The notes beneath the pieces are model-generated. The model was not told the origin of the DNA, ran no database searches, and saw only the letters and a program-made list of their open reading frames with translations. Position numbers and translations under genes: made by a program. From Heliopora coerulea (Eukaryota; Cnidaria; Anthozoa; Scleralcyonacea; Helioporidae), in NCBI GenBank assembly GCA_030142905.1, contig JASJOG010000081.1, positions 1 to 64,000 of the forward strand: a stretch of DNA of 64,000 nt, given 5' to 3'. Below are positions 42,725-54,138 of the stretch, piece by piece. Position 1 is the stretch's first letter; the number at the start of each line of letters is the position of its first letter.

Positions 42725-45700
42725 ATGATGGTTTATCATCTTTTAAGGCCCTCTCTTCTAAATTTGAAGGATTTGCATGGTTCATTGTGTAAGCCCAAAT
42801 ATTGCAACGTCAAGTACCTGGTAAGTGTTGGAATTAAAAATTGGCTATATCGTTTGGTACGCAACATTCTTAAATATGCTTAAGAGAATGAAAATCATTT
42901 CAGAGATGGATTCAAAGACAAACCAGGGATACTTATTTTGACATTTCTTGGTGGGAAAGCTGTGGTAGTTAAGGAAAAACAAAAAAAGTACTATAAACCC
43001 AGGGAATTGAATATGGTGAGCAACTTAGAGTTTTTTCAACTTTAATAATGGATTTCATCGATGGAATTACGGGAAGCTTAGCTTGAAAATAAGGATCAAA
43101 GCCCAGCCTACTATTTTAAAAGTAGACCAGAAAATTGATCGGTGATATTTAGAGACCATGAAATTGATTTAAAACATTTAAGAACGAATAGTTCTCACGT
43201 CTCGTTGTTCACATCACAAGATCCTAAGGTGAGCAAAATGCTCATTCCTGTATTGCGAACTACCACTATTAATCGTCGTATCATGAATCTTTTTCATCTT
43301 AATTTCATATTTACAAATTAATCTAATCAACCTATAAATTTACTAATTAATCAGGTGTACATGAACGAAAGTGAACAAACTATACAAAAAAGGTGGTATA
43401 AAACTGCATCAATTTTTCTTATTCGTTCAGTACTGAAAATGTACAAATTTTGCACATTAAATTACGTAGAACGTTCTTTATCGCTTCTGTGTACTATTCG
43501 TCCTGTTTATTAATATAGAGCTCTGGTCCAATCATCCAGTCATTCTGGTCACGTTTGGTGGCTGAAATAAACCAGTCAAAAGCAACCAAGGATCTCTCTA
43601 CGTTGCAAAAGGATGACGAACAGGTTTCGCCTGGTGTGAAACGAGCGAGAGATGTGCTTATCAACTCAAGACGGCCTAGAAGTACTGTAGGAGGTGGTGA
43701 TTTACTTCCAGACGTGAGATGTAGTTAAAGCCACTCATATCATACACTTGTATTGTGTTGTCATGTGCAGTGGCGTTGCTAGGGTTAATTTATGGGAGGG
43801 GTTGGCAAAATTGTGGCATACCCTGAGGCTTTACAGTTTTTTAATGATAAAGTTTATCCAGTGCGCATTTCCCTACAAAAGTCATTGATCGAAGTGGCAA
43901 TTTGCGACATTTATGGTATGAAATGGGGGAACCAGCCTTCTCAGACAAGACAATCCGTACAAAACGTTTTGATTTGATTAAATAAACTGCAATTACCAGT
44001 TTTTAAGCGTTGGTTTCCCATATGAAATTTAAGTGTCATAAAACAAGATTAGACCGGCGATATTCTCTCTATCGTCTCATTAATGAATTAAGTTGTTTTC
44101 TTGCTTTCTTGCTGGCTCGTTCACTCATTAACTCACGTACTTCCTTCCTCCCTACTTCCTCTCTCTGCCTCCCTTCCTCCCCACTTCCCTCTCTCCTTTC
44201 CCCCCTCCTTCCCTCCCTCCTTCCCCCCTCCTTCCCTCCCTCCTTCCCCATCTCCTTCCCTCCCTCCTTCCCCACCTCCTTTTCTCCCTCCTTCCCCACC
44301 TCCTTCCCTCCATTCTTCCCTCCCCCTTCCCTCCCCTTCCCTCCCCTTCCCTCCCCTTCCCTCCCCTTCCCTCCCCTTCCCTCCCCTTTCCCCACCTCCT
44401 TCCCTATTTTCTCAATGGAAGTGTTGCAGGCTGTATAAACAGAATGTATCAGATGCTGCAAAATGCTAGATCTGACTGAAATTAGGTAAATCGGCGCTGC
44501 TATATTCATACAACTCATGACAATATCTGCTATTATACCTGTTAGTAGATGAGATTTAGGGTGTTGTCAATTAATGACTGTTATGCAGTGAAATGGTACC
44601 ATATGTATTTATTCTCACACCTTTAGACTTTGGCAAAGGATTTTTGCTCTTACTATCGGCAGCTTAATTCACAGGTTAGCATAAAAGAAACTTTTTTTCC
44701 CCCGTAGAACGTATTAAAGGAGACCCATAGTCCAAAAATAGATAGAGTTTGGATATAAACATGCAGTTGTCATTCCTGTTGTCAAGGCGTCCACGTGTTG
44801 ATCACGCGGTGCTTTTTACCTACATGCATAGCCAACATAGAAGTTCATACAAGTATCAATTCTTGGAAAAGCGCACCAATATTGAGGATGGAGTGAGGCG
44901 TACTTAACTTAGTAACATAGTTGATTCCAGATGACATTGTCTTTTTTCTTTAGAATGAGAAAATGGAAATTTTCATTGTTTTGGCCAAAGACTTTGGGGT
45001 GAACCACGCTGACATTAGAACTGTAGCTAAAGATATCGAAAAGGCCAAAGTAATTATTCCATAATTTTTAATTCACTCCTTCATCCAGTGGTGAAGCTAG
45101 GAACTCGAAAATGTGGGTGGTTGGGCAAGAAAGATTTGAACTGATGTACCGAAAAGATATTCATAATGTTAGGGGTGTAGTTAAGCCATTTTGGTGGAGG
45201 GTTGTCCAGCTTAATTTGCCCGAGCATTATGTACCTTCAAAAATTACCTGAATTTAATTGGACGCGCATTATTTTAGGTCATGTGCGGTGTACCATCGTT
45301 TCCTCAACCCCAATACGTAAATCAGATATGAACTCGTAACCATAAGGGATTTTGGCCTAGTTGACCTTACCAAATTTTGCTCGATTTTCTATTTTTTCGC
45401 AAACGTTGGGGGAGGGCCACACCCCCACACCCCCACACCACCACAATCTACGCTGCTGCATAATGTACCAACAGTCTGACCATAGTCTTCGTCCTTGGGG
45501 AGGTGAGGGACGATTCACCGGACCTTTTTTTACATTTAGTTGGAAGTAGAGTTGAACTATTCAAGCATCTGTTTCATTTACGGACCCAGCTGTTTTAAAA
45601 AGTTGTACCAATCTGAAAAATTAACCGTAGAGCTGTAGTATTTAGTGTTATTATATTGATGGCTATGTGGTAACAGTAACAAATACCTTTTTTAGATAAA

Positions 45701-48700
45701 AAAACACCCAGTCACAGTGCGTATATCGCCTATTTCATTTACGTCAGTAACGTTGTTAATTCACATCAATTTCTATTTACCAAACATCGTGACATAACCG
45801 CTTTGTTTCAGAGCGTATGTCCATGTGCTGGGCATGGGTGGTTGGGAGGCATGATGAGCCTGGGCTCCTCAAAGGGAGAAGTGCATGGGGAAAAGTTAAG
45901 AACCGTTGGAAACTAAGCATACTACTTTTTAATTTTTGTTGATGTGCTGATTCTCTGTTAGGAGCGTGGACTTGCTTCAGTTTTAAAGCTGGAAGAGAAG
46001 TTGCAACAGTCAGCTGAGCCCCCGTACATTGCACTGTTGTCTTACATCGCAAGACGTGACGGTGGGGTGAAGTTTATCGTGGACCTGCGAGAGGATCTCT
46101 TGGTGAGATTTCATGAAGGATTTTGTTTATAGATGAAACATATGCCCTTTGATTTTGACAATAACGCGTGCAATTTGCGTGAGAAAAATATATAAAGGTG
46201 ACTTAGCTGTTTGAATGCCAAAATCAAAGTTAGTACCTTGATCTCTCGTTTTTGGCGGAGTACTGCCTTTCAACGTTTTCTACATCGACTCAGAACTGCC
46301 TACCCAGTTTTGAATCACGCAAACTACGATTTTCTGATCAGGCGTGAAACAGTGCGTATGTATTGTGTGTTTAATTCACGATTAGCGTCCTTAAGATCTT
46401 AAATTTCAGCATTTAAAGAAACTACAGTTTATTGACCACCATACTTGGTACTTGTGGCTTGTTTTATGACTCCGAAAACGTTGTAGTTCTCCTAAAACGA
46501 ATGTAGTTTTGGATTGAGTTGAATCTTAAGTAAGAGGGTTTTTCACTCCGCGAGCTGACGTCGTCCTTAAGACGTGAAAGTTGCGTGAGTGACGTTTTCT
46601 GCAGAGCGACAACGGGATTGAGAATGCCGTGGAGAATAAAAATGAGTCATTCTCTTTGTTTTGCGTGAAGAATTCTTTTGTTGAAAGGACGTCTTCGTTG
46701 AGGTTGACTTCTTAGATCTTAGGCCCAGTTCATACGTCGAACTCTTGATGTGCCGAATCTAACGTTAGTGAGCAAAATCCTTTCTTCAAACTGATCTGCA
46801 TTTGGTTCGGCTGATGAACAGTTCGACATTTGAACTGGACCTTGACGTCTCTAACATTCGCTGGGCACGTGGTTCTCGAAGGTCAATAATTGTTTCTAAG
46901 TCACCTTCGATCAATGAACTTAGGTTTTCTAGTTTGTTGGCGAACAACTTCTCCCTTCTAGCCCGTTAACATGTACGTCATCTGTAGGTGATTTTTAAGA
47001 ACACTGCTCTTTGAACATTTACCTATTTTTCTGCAGAACATTCTCTCCTGTCGCGACTCAGGGTGCCAAAGGGACGAGCTTAACGACATCAACCATCATA
47101 TTAGATCACTTCTCTCTATGTGGTTCTCTGTTGGATTCCTAAACATGGAACGGGTGACGTGGCAGTCGTCTTGTGACATCACAGAAAAGGTGAATACCGT
47201 GTTTTGACCTTTTTGCCTATTATAATACGTAGTATTTAAAACCTGAGCAGGGGTGCTTTATCGGATTTAGAATTCGAGGCGACAGCCGAGTGTTCTTGAT
47301 CCGATAGAACACGAACTGCGAGTTTTTTAAATGACTTCAGAAACGAACCCCTTAATACGCTAATTCACGCAGCAAATTTGAAAATCAATGTTTTCCAAGG
47401 CGCTAAAATTTGAGAAGAAAAGTAAACGTGTCGTTGTCACATTTAAAGACACAACACGGTTATGATTTTCCTGTGTATTTTCCTTATGAATTAGCAGTTA
47501 GTTTATAAACTGTACTTCATACCTTTTTCTTATGTATATACAAACTCAAAAATCCAAACTCACCCTTTAGGGTTTTGGCCGGAATCTTTACGCAACATAG
47601 AGCAGTTGCCGATCCAACCCGAGCTACAAGCGCTGGCTATGCTGCTCAGTTTTGTAATGATTCAGAACAATTACTTGACTTTTGTCTGGGTCGAGTGCAT
47701 TTGAAGAAGGACTCGACTGGACTCAAGTGAGAAGCTTATCGATTTTAAGGACTCAACTCAGCTCGAGTCTTCATTTTTTGTACTGTATTCGAATAAGGAC
47801 CCCGAAACACACAGCGAATAAAGAACTGGAATGAAAAGCTTTAGAATTGACGAAAAACGTTCCATTGTTACACAAAACCATTTAGAGTTTATGTACTTTC
47901 TATGAAAAAGCTCTGAGAACAGTTCAACTTTACGAACTTTTCGGTATGAAGGGAAGGTGTTCTACAAAATAGAATACTTTAGCTCATGGTCCACCGTGTT
48001 TGGTGGCTTGTATAATTTTATTATCTTGTATAACGTTATATTTCTGTATGATTTTTTCGTAAGGGGCTCGTTTAATGTTAAAACTTGTCGTGTTTGTTTC
48101 CAACCTCCACCAGGTCGCAAACTACGAAGCAGTTCACGAGATTAGAAATTGGATGGATATGAAGCAACGGATTGGACCGTATCGACGTTGCTACGTTTTT
48201 ATGCATCCCAGCATGCCTAGAGAGCCTGTTTGCGTCTTGCACACTGCTCTAAGAGATGACGTCCCCCGAACCATAAAAGTAAGCGATTTGATGTCTTGAA
48301 CTTAGATGAGAGACTTAGACATTTCTATCGTTACGAAATTTCATAAATAGTTTCTTACCTGGCCAGTGGTGCTGGTACGATACCATGTTTAATGTTGCTT
48401 TTTAGCAACGATGTAAAAAAGCCCGGAAAAATCGTACACTGGCGTCCAACTAAGCCTGCAAGGTGTGTCGGGAGTTGGATTATTCGACGAAGAAAATTTT
48501 CACATCCCAGTGCATTTTAGACGGACTTTAATTAGTAATTTTAGTTTGTACGTAATAGTTGTATTCATTTCATGGTGATCCTTAGTATTGTATTTATTTA
48601 TGTTGTACCTAGATTGTCTAATACCTAACGGATTTACCGTAATAATAATGAGCTTCTTGTATTTTCTTTATTGTTTTTGTAAGGAACTTCTGGAAGAGGA

Positions 48701-50166
48701 TATCCCAAGCGAGGAGAATGATATAGAGAGCAAGGATACAGCTGTGTTTTATTCTGTTTCGTCCACGCAGAAAGGTAAAGTTATCTTGAATTGTCAAGCC
48801 TGCGTAATATTTACCTTACCTTTCTAAAGCTTTGAATAGACTGAGAAGATGTCGAAATTATGCTTGGCGAACTCTTAATGACATTTCAAACTAAATTAGG
48901 TTCGAAACAGAGCCCAGTGTTTGAATTGAACTGTCTTTTCTTGATCACAACTGTCAAAATGTATAGTATTGTTCGATTTCGTACGGAAAAGTGCCTTCCT
49001 TTTGTCGTGTCCTTTCTTTGTAATATGTCAATGATAATTCTGACCTTAAACGGCGAACGCCGAACAGCAAAGGCGGGAAAAATTAAGGTCACGTGGTATA
49101 ACCAAACCTGATTCCCAACCTCGTACCCAGGTTCTTTTACTTTTTCCTTGTGAAAATTCCACTTGCCGGATGTCGCATATGAAATTGTTTGAAACGTGAA
49201 TACATGAAAATCTTATCTGAATCACATGTCAACCACATTGGTAAAACGTTGGAATTAAATTACATGTGAAACCTGAACATGTTTAAAACATAGACATGTA
49301 AATCATACGTGTGAAATAACGTGGAATTATCGTAAGGTTTAGATAATGGTCATGTATTTCTTCGTTTCGTCTTAAATGCCTTTTACCAACATTTTTTTTC
49401 CGTATTTTTGAAGGATTAGCAGAAATTGATTTGGGCAACTCTCTCATAAAGGAAGCTGTGAATCAACTGAAACACGAGCTTCCTAACATCCAAAACTTTG
49501 TCACTCTTTCTCCCATTCCTGGCTTTCGTAAATGGCTGGATTTTAAACTAGTGGAAAGTTCTGAATCAGCTATAATACACAACATTATGGGTAAGTTGAA
49601 GTTTATTAATAGTACCGAAATTGGTGCTGATGGAATGTCTGACTAATGCTTTTAGGGGAGAGTAAAACCATCTTATACTTCCTCTGGAATCGGCTAATTA
49701 CGGTCGAGAAACAGTTTCAACGTATAATAAACAATTATTGGATGAGGCAGAGCATGATATCAACAATTATCCAGACCGAAGTTAATGTTATCTGCCGAAG
49801 CCGAAGGCATGAGGCGCATAACGTTGACCGATCTCTGATTCTTTATATTATGCGTAAATTTAATCCAATAATTGTTTTATTATACGTTCAAAACAGCAAT
49901 AGATGAAAGAAAAATTTGCAGTAAAAAGGCTCAGGCGATTAACTTTCCAAACTGCTGCAGGCCATTTTCGCTGTTTACTAGTTTTGGCGGCCTTAAGGTG
50001 TTTACGTCATCAGCGTCCAATAATTTTTTTTTGGACAGCTCCGTCGGATAATTCACGATATTCGGCGGAAATGATGTCACAGCTTCCGGACGTTAAGAAT
50101 TAAATGGTGAATGTCGACCAGTAAGAAGCAAGAATGAAGTTTGAATGTATAATAATAATTGTTTTT

Positions 50167-50198
<32 letters not shown>

Positions 50199-53100
50199 TG
50201 TTGTTGTTGTTGTTGCTATAACTCTTAGTCTTACAGTCATGTTTTATTGGTATCGTAGCTATCAGTAAACTCGAACCTAAATTCATACTGTTGCAGGATT
50301 TTTTTTGCCATAAACTATATTCTATCGCTACATGTTTTTTCGACCTGATATCTCCCTAAGATCTACTACTTATATTTACTTTGGTACCGCCAGCAAACCC
50401 CCCATGTCTTATAACACCAGTTACTCCATGGAAACCCGGCTTAAGTTCAATCCAATGTATGACTTGGGCTACGTTTACATTATACTGGAATGATTTTTGT
50501 GCCGGTACAAAAAGCTCTCCAGTATAGTGTAAACAGGACAGTTCTGTACTGTTGCGAAAAGTTATCCAGTATAATGTAAACAGCGGACCTGAAAAGGCAG
50601 AGTATAATTTGCCTCGAAGAGATTTGCCCTTGGAACAGCGCACTCCTCCAGCTCGCCAACGTGTTAAAACATACGATCAATTGCTGTAATTGCTCTATAT
50701 AACCCAAAATTGTTCGCAATAATCCAACAATAACACACAAACACTTGCGTGACTTCATACTGAATGCAACTGAAGGCTCACAGTGCCCCGAAAACCCATC
50801 CTTTATGGAACGTACTACTTTCAAGAGTGGAGCGGAACAAACTCGCTGTGCTTCCAAAATCCCTCCGAAAATAGCGTTCTAAGTGTAACCGTAAAGTCTA
50901 TCCGCTGTGGTTTTCGTGTCTCTATGGAAAGCTATCCGGTTTATTGTAAACGTAGCCTTACAAGCTAATAATGGATTTGTAGCGGTTCTGCACTGACTAA
51001 CAATTAAACTAATGATTTTCAAGAGCATGATTCATTGGATGCTGAGGACAGGAAAACCTTGCAAGATAGTCTGAAAAAACCTTACAACATACGCCTGAAG
51101 GTATGGTAAATGTTCTCTTATTTCTCAAATCTGGACACGTCAAGGTTTTGTCTTCAGGTTTATCTCCCGGTACAATGGATCATATTCGTGGAAAACCTTG
51201 TGGGCTTTTTCAAGAAACCAAACAATCGACAAAGATTAACAACCGAAACAACAGTTTTAGTGCCAGGAAAGGAGATAGATGCTAATATTAATGTCCACCA
51301 GCCTGAGATTATGCTTTGCATCACACTCTTTGTTTGTATTAAAGTTTTTCGGTCTGCTGTAAGTTTCACAAGTATCTGCGCGCGGCAGCACTAACTTTAG
51401 TCGCGCGTAACTTATTGTGATCTGAGCTTGCTCAAATATGTTACCAGCGACCATTTCAAGGGCGCAACAAGAAATTTAAAAAGGGGGGTCGTTTTCTGGT
51501 GCAGAACCCCCTGCCCCAAACAATAACAACACACAGAGTAAACTATGTTAAGTTTTTGTTTACTTTATATTAACAACATCTCACGTGAAAGGCGGCAAAA
51601 AGAGTAGAAGTAACTTGGTAGCACAGGAAGTTAAAGCTAACGGTTGACATTCAAAAAATTTATCACCCTCCCCCAAAAAGGGGGGTGATCGCTCTCCCCG
51701 ACTCCGTCCTCATTGCGCCCATAGACCATACCCAAATAAAATGAGCACTTCCATTGTTTAATTTTTCATCATGGAAGTGACTAATGCCCAACGGCAGCCG
51801 TTTCGGCCCACCAAGGCCATAGGAGAAAATATTTCTTACATAATAATTTAACTTAAAATAATGACTTTTAAGAAATCACACAGCATTTTTTCACTGGAGA
51901 TCGTTTTGCTTAATTTGCAGGAGTTATTGAGCGCTAATACGTGGTTAAAGAGTCCAAAATTAAGTGAAATTTTAAGAAAACCGTTGATGGAAGCATGCGC
52001 AAGGTAATAGAAGTAGTAGACTGGTTATCTGGTACACTCAGCAAATCTCAAAAGTTGAAATTTCACAACTGATCCTGGTTGGATGTTAAAAATATAAGAA
52101 TCTGATACTCGAAATCTTTCTCATGATAAACTAAATTGCCTTTGATCATACAGGATAACCCTATCAGCTAACTAAGCTGTTTTCGCCAGAGGTCCTGTAA
52201 GGGTCACCCTTCGTGGGTCCAGTGTTAGTACTTGAGGAAACCTGGACAACACTCTTCTCACATCTGACCAAGGTAACTTTAATCGAGTAAGTGCATGGAG
52301 CCGGAATCGAATCTTGGTCACAGTGGTAAGAGATGTGTGCACTATCGAGTGCAATTACTAAATACTCGTTGAATATACAGTACCCTGCTTTCTACCGGCA
52401 TTACAACTATTGTAAATGCAGAACACTCGTTCAAAATGTCGGCAAAGTCCTTCGTAGCTCAGTTAGCAGAGCGCTGCTCTAGATTCGTTGGGTCGCGGTC
52501 TCGATCCCCAGCTTCAGTCGAAGAGTTGCACATTTCAGAACTGGTCCCTGTTGGGTCTTAAAATATAAGATTCTGACACTTGAAAATTTGCTTCATCAAA
52601 TGATTTTCTGGCAGACGGGTGACGGTTTATTTTAGCTTTCTCTTTACTCTGGTTTTCATTTAGTTATCTTTACAATGAAAAGAAAAGAGGCTTTGCTTAC
52701 GATCCAGTCGGTAAGAAACTGTAATGTAGAGCACCTTGTTATTATACACGCTCAACTCACACTCAAGTCTTCAGCGATTGTCGCGTGGACTGTGTTGTCC
52801 TACACACCGTGAATGAATGATCTTGTCAACAAAATTCTTCTGCCAACATTGACGTCTTGTTATAGCAATATTCAGGGATGAATGTGTTGATTTTTGAGGT
52901 ATAACTTGTATAAGAAGTACCATTTTCAAATGAGTGACCATTCTGTATCGCGGTATACAGACATAAGGCGAAGCTGTATGTTTTTGTATCCCGTTACAGA
53001 ATGGATACGAATTTTCTTAATTATTTCGAAAACAACCTCAAAGTCGTCCATGGGAGATTATGACAGTTTCTAAACTATTGTAAAGGTATAAAGTAATCAG

Positions 53101-53522
53101 TTTTACTGTGGAAACCGCATTGCAGAAGGCCACAGCAGTCTCTAAATGTGATATAAAACTGATGTTTTATTAATCAGTTACGTATCATATTTACAGACAC
53201 CGATTTAAGATTCATGTCCTTTGTGTTTTCTTCGTGAATTGTTATGAAATTTTAGGATTACATAGATAACTTGTATTTACTGCCCGAATTCCCATCTTTT
53301 TCAGCTAACTTTCATCTTCGTAATGGCGCCAGTCTTTGGCGATTGAACTGGAAGGGAGACGTGAGTAGAAAAGGACTACAGAGCTCGCTTGGAATGATGG
53401 TTAATTTTCGATACATTCTTGATGACGTAGACCATAATACCAGACAGTACCTACTGAAAGGGGACATAGCACTCTCAGACGACTTTCGAAAACTGTTGCC
53501 CCACATAAAGTTCATGAATTAG
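42725..53522 (+). CDS. MLYCD: Malonyl-CoA decarboxylase, complete, mitochondrial-type leader
   Basis: Thirteen exons in consistent phase: 42725-42820, 43519-43713, 44627-44674, 44954-45049, 45962-46102, 47037-47189, 48114-48278, 48684-48774, 49414-49590, 51024-51100, 51921-52003, 52664-52710 and 53305-53522 (TAG). They code 528 aa (human 493). The enzyme converts malonyl-CoA to acetyl-CoA and CO2, relieving CPT1 inhibition and so favouring fatty-acid oxidation. The N terminus MMVYHLLRPSLLNLKDLHGS is basic and amphipathic-looking, as expected of a mitochondrial presequence. Family hallmarks are RRDGGVKFIVDLREDLL, WFSVGFLNMERVTW, NWMDMKQRIGPYRRCYVF (Cys269, a conserved position), TLSPIPGFRKWL (Ser361) and ANFHLRNGASLWRLNW (His460). 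The last two are the positions taken as catalytic Ser and His in this family. The C terminus ends HIKFMN, with no SKL-type peroxisomal signal. The first exon's Met is preceded by the TTCG repeat field. Exons 1 and 2 are the least conserved, so less certain. Confidence 0.92.
43769..43990. mobile_element. Possible MITE fragment with CAGTGGCGTTGCTAGG end
   Basis: Starts GCAGTGGCGTTGCTAGGGTT in MLYCD intron 2. The end matches the CAGTGGYGTAGCYAGG-type termini seen at 30467/30848 and about 45089. The right border was not identified. Confidence 0.35.
44130..44405. repeat. CCTTCCCTCC pyrimidine repeat in MLYCD intron 2
   Basis: About 275 bp of CTCCTTCCCCAC, CTCCTTCCCTCC and CCCCTTCCCT units. It ends about 220 bp upstream of the short exon 3. 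Confidence 0.95.
45089..45330. mobile_element. Possible MITE with CCAGTGGTGAAGCTAGG end
   Basis: The left end CCAGTGGTGAAGCTAGGAAC belongs to the same end type as 30467 and 43769. The right end is unclear. Located in MLYCD intron 4. Confidence 0.35.
46721..46848. mobile_element. MITE with AGGCCCAGTTCATACGTCGA ends, copy 1
   Basis: AGGCCCAGTTCATACGTCGAA at the left and TTCGACATTTGAACTGGACCTT at the right are imperfect inverted repeats. The internal TGATGTGCCGAATCTAA is shared with 58657-58770. Confidence 0.65.
50166..50216. repeat. (GTC)n(GTT)n microsatellite
   Basis: About nine GTC units followed by about five GTT units in MLYCD intron 9. Confidence 0.95.
50468..50958. mobile_element. About 490-bp MITE with GGCTACGTTTACA termini in MLYCD intron 9
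   Basis: GGGCTACGTTTACATTATAC at the left faces TTTATTGTAAACGTAGCC at the right. Further inverted copies of TCCAGTATAATGTAAACAG lie just inside. No ORF with transposase features. Confidence 0.7.
51457..51723. mobile_element. Possible MITE with AGGGCGCAA/TTGCGCCC ends in MLYCD intron 10
   Basis: Left AAGGGCGCAACAAGAAATTT, right CCTCATTGCGCCCAT. The inner part is GC-rich at both flanks (GGGGGGTCGTTTTC... CCCAAAAAGGGGGGTGATCG). Borders are approximate. Confidence 0.5.
52449..52612 (+). mobile_element. Second type of tRNA-derived SINE-like element in MLYCD intron 11
   Basis: Box A-like GTAGCTCAGTTAGCAGAGCG and box B GGTCTCGATCCCC are spaced as in tRNAs. The tail (TTCAGAACTGGTCCCTGTTG through AAATATAAGATTCTGACACTTG) is repeated in decayed form at 52060-52110. 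It differs from the 63 kb SINE. It lies between MLYCD exons 11 and 12. Confidence 0.65.
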
Positions 53523-53995
53523 AACAACATTTGTCAAAACTTGCTGGGAGAATTTTTTGTTTTCATTCGGCGGAGTTTTCCGGATTAGAAAAATGGGAGG
53601 TGGGGCGAGCATAGTTTTTTGGATATGTTGAAGCATTACTTGAAAATGAAACAAAATGAATGGTCATATTTGTGTTTTTCATTGGATTTTAGTTCTGGAA
53701 ACAAATTATTGCGCACGCGGATTACAGTTCGCGCAACGGGTGGGCTGTGTGATGTTGACGACACCTGATTTTGTCTCAAATAGGAGCAGTGAAATGCTTT
53801 TTCAGTCACTTAGGCCCCATTCTCACATATCCGTATTTACCTGAAAACGCAAATTTTTCCTTATGGATTGCCTTGCCGTCCTCACCTATCCGGCGAATGC
53901 GGTCTTTCATATCCATTTACATGGACAAACGGGCCAGCCCGGTACGCGAGATCTCACTTGTGAAGTGGCGAGATCTCGGTAGGCGGAATGTAATG

Positions 53996-54138
53996 TTTCA
54001 AACACGAGTTGTTCTTCTTCCAATTTCTAGATACCGAGAGACGAGTCTAAAAACGAGGCAAAGCCGAGTTTTTTTTAACGAGTTTCGAGGTATCTAGAAA
54101 TCGGAGGAAGAACACTAAACGTGTGTTTGAAATTACTT
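53996..54138. repeat. Inverted repeat of about 45-bp arms
   Basis: The left arm (TTTCAAACACGAGTTGTTCT then TCTTCCAATTTCTAGATACC) pairs with the right arm (GGTATCTAGAAATCGGAGGA then AGAACACTAAACGTGTGTTTGAAAT). The loop is about 55 bp. A further CCTCCGATTTCTAAATAC fragment is at 54205. Confidence 0.75.

Noticed and set aside
52172..52354. tRNA-like box B motif on the minus strand (AGATTCGATTCCGG).
   Set aside because: No convincing box A or stem structure; too weak to annotate separately.
52449..52530. tRNA gene (GTAGCTCAGTTAGCAGAGCG with box B).
   Set aside because: The stems do not close well and its 3' tail is repeated at 52.06 kb; treated as a SINE-like element.
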